Below, piece by piece: positions 59,175 through 64,000 of a stretch of DNA of 64,000 nucleotides. A program made the position numbers and the translations under genes. The notes beneath the pieces are model-generated. The model was not told the origin of the DNA. It searched no databases and worked only from the letters and a program-made list of their open reading frames with translations. Each line of letters begins with the position of its first letter. Within the stretch, counting starts at the first letter, position 1. The DNA is from Crotalaria pallida (Eukaryota; Streptophyta; Magnoliopsida; Fabales; Fabaceae). The DNA is taken from the NCBI GenBank assembly GCA_037953625.1, contig CM075649.1, positions 123,439,290-123,503,289 of the forward strand, written 5' to 3'.

Positions 59175-60441
59175 TTATTCCTCTTCTTTTGAAGAGTCCA
59201 TTTTTGGTGTTGTTTGAAATCTGGACCCTGATTTTATGCACGTTTAACAAAAATGTTACTTATTGACCAAATAAAACTATGTGTTGGCTTAAAAATAACA
59301 AGTACTGTATAGCCTAAATTTACCTTATTTTGAGGAACATGTTTAGAGGTAAAAAGAGGAATTGCCATCTGTTTCTGCCAGGAATTGATTGTATTTTGCA
59401 AAGAAAATAACAGGAATGCAAAATAAAATAAATGGGTTCGTAGACTTAGTGAAATCAAGGCCTCATTTTATTGCTTTCGTTGAGAAATAAATACAAGAGA
59501 GCAAGAGAGCGTAGCTATCAGAAGATACAGTGAAATATGATGAGATTCATAAGACGCTCTCGGTTCTTTTCTCTCAAGACTCTCTTAGATCTCTCTATGA
59601 TGATGTCGTTTTAATTCTCTGAGTATAGTGGAATGGTGCTTACTGGTTCCAACTTGTGTTGGTTCTTGTTGGCCTCTATTGGCTTATATCATAGTGCCCC
59701 TTGCTTCATAGGAGGCTTGCCTTGGTCACTAAGTTTGCCTCTCTCTTTATCTGATAGTCACTGTGGCTTTTCTTCCATTGTCTGTTGGTCGTTGCCTTCT
59801 TCAGCCTTGGTAGGGGAGATGAACAATACTTTTCCCTTTTTGAGTGGAATGGCATCTTCTTCACTGGCATACCATATTTGGTACTTGAATGGAATAGCAT
59901 CTTTCCTGCTTTTAGTATATCTGATGGACATGGCTGCCAAGCGTTGGGCCCAAGGGAAAAACAACTTCCCAGATCCTTATTTGGTTTCAGAAGAATAGTG
60001 TGACCTGAGGACGCTCTGGCCGGAGGACGCTTCCACGTTGCTGCCATTGCTGGTGAGGAGGCTTGTTCTGATCTGAAACAATCTTTATGGGCCATTTAAA
60101 AATTTCCCTTTTTTATTTGCTCATCTGCTAACGGGCTTTGGCCCAATAACTAATTATTTCTCAATCCTAAACAATAGCCCTTTTTTGTATTTGAAATAAT
60201 CCTATTTTTTCAAATACAAACTCACTAGCCTGCAAGCCTACTCCCTTCCAGCCTCTTGTCGTGTGAAACGTGGCTTGTGCAGTTGGTAACCGTGCCTCCA
60301 CTCACTCCTTAACGTTACTACTTCAAGCATGCCTTCTCATACTCACGTTTATCCATCTCTCATTCTGAAAGACTTTCCTCCTTCTCTCTCTCTCACAGTA
60401 GCCCCTTTTTCTTTCCTTCACCCAAAACCGTTTACCCCTCC
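59175..60441. other. Possible copia LTR remnant and upstream region of the mobile-domain gene
   Basis: On the minus strand, about 60172-59450 resembles a small copia LTR: it opens TGTTTAGGATTGAG, and near 59480 has CTCTTGTATTTATTTCTCAA and a polyadenylation-like AATAAAAT. No PBS or second LTR was found, so this is tentative. Frames at 59633-59998 plus and 59706-60095 minus overlap and show no known domain. The stretch 60173-60441 leads into the gene start and is pyrimidine-rich, as in a plant 5' UTR. Confidence 0.3.
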
Positions 60442-62341
60442 ATGGCTCACTCAAGTGTTGTAACCTCCTCTGGTGAGGATCTGGAGTCCGACGCTTCTGA
60501 GTACGTTGGCGATGAAGGGACGTCTCCCCAACCCATCTCTATTGCTATTTTAAATGATCTCCCTCCTCCCCGATCTGAACCCGTGGAGCAAGGGTATCGA
60601 CGCTGGGTAGACGATCCCCGTCCTTCTCCTCCATTTGAGGGTCCACCCAAATCTGGTAACTTGTTTCATAATTTCCCTTTGAAGGCTACTTTTGTTTCAG
60701 AGGAGTTTGCTCATTTGAGAACCACACCTGTGACTGATGGTGATAGCAAGACCTTGGGCCCAACGCTGCTTCGATCTCGTTTGCTGAGGGCTGAATTTCC
60801 TTGGTCAGAAGTTCGGTTTCACATGAGGCTTAGTGTGATGGGTGGCTGGCCTGAATGGGTTGCCTCTGTCTTCAAGGATGACCCTTCATTTGTTGAAGTC
60901 TTGGAAAGTACAGGAATTGCTGAGGCTATCAAGATTTCCACCAAGCTAAGTGTATGTAAGAGGGTAACTGATCTTCATATGTTGGTATAGTGTTGGTGTT
61001 CGACCACTCATACTTTTATCACTGCATGGGGGGAGTTTACTCCGTCTCTGGAAGACGTAATCGTCCTCATGAGGCTACCTTCTTTTGGTGATTCTAACCT
61101 GTCTTTATCTGACATTGATGAGAAGTTTTTTGACATGGCAAGGGAGTTGAAGGCTGCCATAGTGTTGAGCGCTAAACACTCTCGTGATATCTTATCACAG
61201 AGGAAAGGGTCCTCTTCTAAAGGTAGGAGTTCTAGCAGGTCTACCTCAAAGGGCCAACAATCAGGTAAAAAGGTCTCTTTAAAGCACACTTTTGCCAACT
61301 GGGTAAGATATTTCTTTGGTGAAGTTTCTGGTGACAACTTTGAATCTGGTCCTACCCTGGATGAGGGTCTGTATAGAGCAGGTTTTATTGCATTTTGGCT
61401 TAGTCGCTATGTTTTCCCAGGACCGCCGTGGGAATCTGTGAGTCCTTCCGTTTTTGTCTTTGCTAGTATGTTGTCGCAAGGGGTCCATCTTCCGCTATCA
61501 TCGCTGTATCTTGGTGGCTTATATGCAAGGCTGGATCAGATTGCTGAACAATTGAGCAATTCTTATGGGCGTTTTCCCATAAACTGTTACTTGGACTTGA
61601 CCTTCTTACAGCACTTTTTGTTTGAGCATTTTCCTAAATTTGGTCCGGAGGGGCCCAAACTTGAGGACACAGGCAATGATGCTGAGGGCGCTGCTGAGAA
61701 TACTGGAGAAGGAGCTGATGTTGATCCTCTAAAAATCCGATCATGGCATTGGTCTCAGGGTAAACTGAGGTGTCCCTTGGTTCATGTAATTGATGATGAG
61801 GGGAGCTTCTCCTTTCGCCCCTATGCCAAGCCACTGTTTCCTTCCGGGGAGCAACTCCATGACCTTTACACCAATGATAGATTCCTTTTTGCAGCCAAAA
61901 ATGATACTTCTAAGAAGTCAGAGGGTGTTACTGATCTTTGGAATTTGATTCTCACTTCATGCCGCCTGCCTGGATTTGTTCCCACCGACAACAAGAGTGC
62001 ACATGGGGGAGCCTTATGGCCGTATGCTTATAGACCAAATAAGGTCGTTCTCCAATTTGGCTGGGACCAACCCCCTTGCAGCCTTCACGTTGCTCCCATA
62101 GGAGTGGAAGCGGCTCTTAAGTCAGTGCTTTTTAGGGCTCCTGATGATTCTGATTCAGAGGACTCTTTCCCTTTTTATATTTCTCCTACTCTTACTGGTG
62201 GTGTTCTTCAAAGTTGGCTGGACTCCCACCAAGGTGTACTGCAGCGTCTTCGTAGTTTTGAGGCAACTCTCAATCTTGTTACTCCTGCAACTGTGTCCAT
62301 TTCCTTTATGGACCCTTATTATGCCACTCCCTTGAAGAAAG
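60442..62341 (+). pseudogene. Plant mobile domain (PMD) protein, first exon, with in-frame stop
   Basis: A long exon in one frame from ATG 60442 to a splice donor at 62342, interrupted by TAG at 60988-60990 (codon 183). Residues 1-70 are acidic and Pro-rich. The plant mobile domain then runs through FPWSEVRFHMRL and the stop, into WCSTTHTF, WGEFTPSLEDV and MRLPSFG just after it. A Ser/Lys-rich insert follows, then FANWVRYFFG, AFWLSRYVFPG, LYLGGLYARLDQI and FLFEHFPKFGP. This family (aminotransferase-like PMD, related to MAIN/MAIL proteins) is found in plant host genes and transposons; members act in the nucleus in silencing and genome stability. Because the frame is otherwise open on both sides, the stop looks recent. 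Alternatives are readthrough, a sequencing error or a start downstream at 61069. Confidence 0.8.
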
Positions 62342-62417
62342 GTAACTTTGTTTCATAACTGTTGTTTTCCCTTTCGCTTTATTTTATATTCATATACAAT
62401 ATGCTGCTCATTTTCAG

Positions 62418-62893
62418 GTGCAACTGGCTCTGCTCCTCAGACTCGCAAAAGGAAAACTCCAGCATCCTCCCCATCTGCATCCGCAGCTTCGAAAAAAGGT
62501 AAGCAGAAGACTTCTGCCTCTGGTCCCCCAATCCCAAAGCCCTCTGTTGCTAAAAAGACTTCAAGTTTTCCTTCTAAGACAAAAGGAAGCGCCTCAGTTT
62601 CTACTCCCTCTCGGCGCTCGCTTCGCTTGATGGCCCGTGTCTCTTCTCCGACCCTTTCTACTCCTGATCATGTTGACTTAGTAGATGAAGAGGATGATGA
62701 TACTGGTGCATCCATTGCGGCTCATTATTCTTCTTCTGAGGATGATCGAGTGGTTCAGGGCGTCAAGGTTCCTGCTCCTGGGGGTCATCAGTCATCTCCT
62801 TCTTCTTCCAATACTGATTCTTCTCATGATGGGGTGTTAGGAGAAAAGCATTCTGCTGATCCTGTCCTTCCTAGTTCGATTTCCCTTTTCTAA
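62418..62893 (+). CDS. PMD gene, second exon (basic, Ser-rich; 3' end uncertain)
   Basis: Begins after acceptor TTTTCAG at 62411-62417, joining exon 1 in phase (a glycine codon spans the junction). It encodes a basic, Ser/Pro/Lys-rich region with likely nuclear localisation signals (TRKRK, KKGKQK), then an acidic patch (DLVDEEDDD). The frame stays open to TAA at 62891-62893. A strong donor, AAAG followed by GTAAGC, lies at 62499 and is in phase with exon 3, so the part after 62498 may be an alternatively retained segment. Otherwise the donor is a weaker site nearer 62870. Confidence 0.6.
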
Positions 62894-63032
62894 AGCCAGA
62901 CTTCCCTGCTATCTTCTTCCTTATGCTATCCTGCCTTCTTGTGTTACTTTATTTGCCTTGCCATTTATAGTGTCGTTTCTTTCTTGCCTATGTACTGTTG
63001 CATTCTTGCTGCCTTTGCTCATTTTTTTTTAG

Positions 63033-63575
63033 ATACTTCTAGGGCCAAGCGTCCTGCCTCTGCTACCAAAGTGAAGATTCCACCTGTTCGTTCTCCACCT
63101 AAGTTCGTTGCTCCCAAATCAAAATCCAAAGGTACTCCTGTTTCTGAGCACATTTCATCTGGTTCCGCTTCCGGTAATTTTGCTGAAGGTGAGACTCCTA
63201 TTCCTTTGGAAGTTGAACCTCTTGCTACTCTCTCTCCTTCGGGTTCACCTATGAACGTGGATCCTGGGACCGTTCCTGAAGATGCTGCTTCCAAGTCTCC
63301 TCCTGTGGAAGATGTCCTAGCTGGTGGCTCAGTGTCTCCAAGGGGTATTGTTGTTGATTCCCCTGTTCGTGAGGATGCTCCTCCTGTTTTTGTTACTCCT
63401 GTTCCTCCTCAAAGGAATGAGGCTGCTGTCACCCCTGTTTCTTCTAAAACTACTGCTACTCCTGATTCTGTTCGGAAAGCTTCTTCTCATACTGTTATTG
63501 ACTTGACTTCTGCTCAAGAGGTTCCTCTTCAGGCTGAAATTGCTTCTGATGTTGCTTCCAATATAACTTCTTTCC
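63033..63575 (+). CDS. PMD gene, third exon (low-complexity Pro/Ser/Val region)
   Basis: Follows a T-run and AG at 63031-63032 and ends at donor CC followed by GTAAGT (63576). The frame is open throughout and encodes a Pro/Ser/Val/Glu-rich stretch with basic patches at the start (RAKRPASATKVK). It is likely disordered and links the nuclear-signal region to the folded C-terminal part. Splice phase matches exon 4. Confidence 0.65.
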
Positions 63576-63662
63576 GTAAGTGCCATTACTTGTTACTCAC
63601 TTTACTTTTCTTTTGTTTTGTGCACTCATTTTTTTTTATTGTTGTCATTCTTTGCTTTGTAG

Positions 63663-64000
63663 CGTTGCTGTCTTTGAAAATGACCAAGCCCCTTTCTGAT
63701 GAGGATATAGCACTTTTAAGTTCATTCTTCCATGCTCATTCAGATTTGGTGCTGCCTGGGTTGCATTTGCCTCAAATTTTTAATGAAGCTGGGCTTCATA
63801 CCATGCTACACGTGCTGAAGCTCACTGTGAATCAGGACGTGGATTCCTTTTCCTGGGATCAAAAATCTTCCTTGTTGGATTATTTGCAAACTCTCAAACT
63901 TCATCAATACTCAGGGTCTTGGCTTGATAATGCCATTAAACAAGTGGAAGGTCAACGTCCTCCCTTTGATGAGGAGACTTTTATTGCAAAGAGACAACTG
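63663..64000 (+). CDS. PMD gene, fourth exon (runs off the window)
   Basis: Starts after acceptor TTTGTAG (63656-63662); the phase continues that of exon 3. The encoded segment (LLSLKMTKPLSDEDIALLSS, then AHSDLVLPGLHLPQIFNEAG) looks helical. I do not recognise a named domain. The frame is open to the window edge, so the 3' end is outside. Confidence 0.65.

Noticed and set aside
59234..59458. 74-codon minus frame containing a possible 51-bp exon between AG and GT
   Set aside because: Too short, with no similarity I recognise; splice-like dinucleotides are common in AT-rich DNA.
59706..60095. 129-codon minus frame, and the overlapping 121-codon plus frame 59633-59998
   Set aside because: No recognisable domain on either strand, mutual overlap, and a position in a possible LTR remnant. 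Not enough to call a gene.

Overview
The window looks like AT-rich nuclear DNA of a flowering plant, probably a legume. The plant assignment rests on Sirevirus-type Ty1/copia elements, Ty3/gypsy-like LTRs primed by initiator-Met tRNA, hAT- and Mutator-like miniature elements and a plant mobile domain gene. The legume guess is inference from the style of the repeats. I see no bacterial operon, tRNA, rRNA or CRISPR.

Almost everything between about 1.0 and 57.8 kb is one stack of nested insertions, most of them provable from target-site duplications (TSDs). Element A (1040-28212, minus, TSD TCCAA) is a non-autonomous gypsy-like element. It hosts a 6.3-kb solo LTR F (5559-11871, TSD ATATA) and a Sirevirus C (13147-25488, minus, TSD ATAAA). 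One LTR of C hosts solo LTR H (14453-17523, TSD GTTTT). Right of A, a Mutator-like miniature element (about 28244-57806) holds a hAT-like element (28388-57059, TSD CACCCTCG). That holds gypsy-like element D (28410-56717), whose LTRs hold giant-LTR element B (28950-47605, TSD CTGTG) and solo LTR G (53279-56201, TSD TTGTG). One LTR of B holds the gag-only Sirevirus E (41230-47456, TSD AAAAT). Without the insertions the underlying locus is about 8 kb.

The host-like genes are at the edges: the last 70 codons of an unrecognised acidic protein (2-214), and a multi-exon plant mobile domain gene (60442 to beyond 64000) with an in-frame TAG inside its conserved domain. Between the stack and that gene are two more terminal-inverted-repeat elements (57974-58712 and 58907-59174) and a possible copia LTR remnant.

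Only C carries polymerase genes (protease, integrase, reverse transcriptase, RNase H), broken by stops and a frameshift. Only E carries an intact Gag, with no pol. A, B and D carry no recognisable coding capacity. Most interesting signals: arrays of short palindromes with a TCGA core (CTCGAG or ATCGAT) in the promoter-proximal part of LTRs of unrelated classes; a run of primer-binding-site-like TTGGTAT motifs in the 3' noncoding part of E; a tRNA-mimicking motif in the 3' noncoding part of C; and hairpin-bearing minisatellites at the same relative place in four LTR families.
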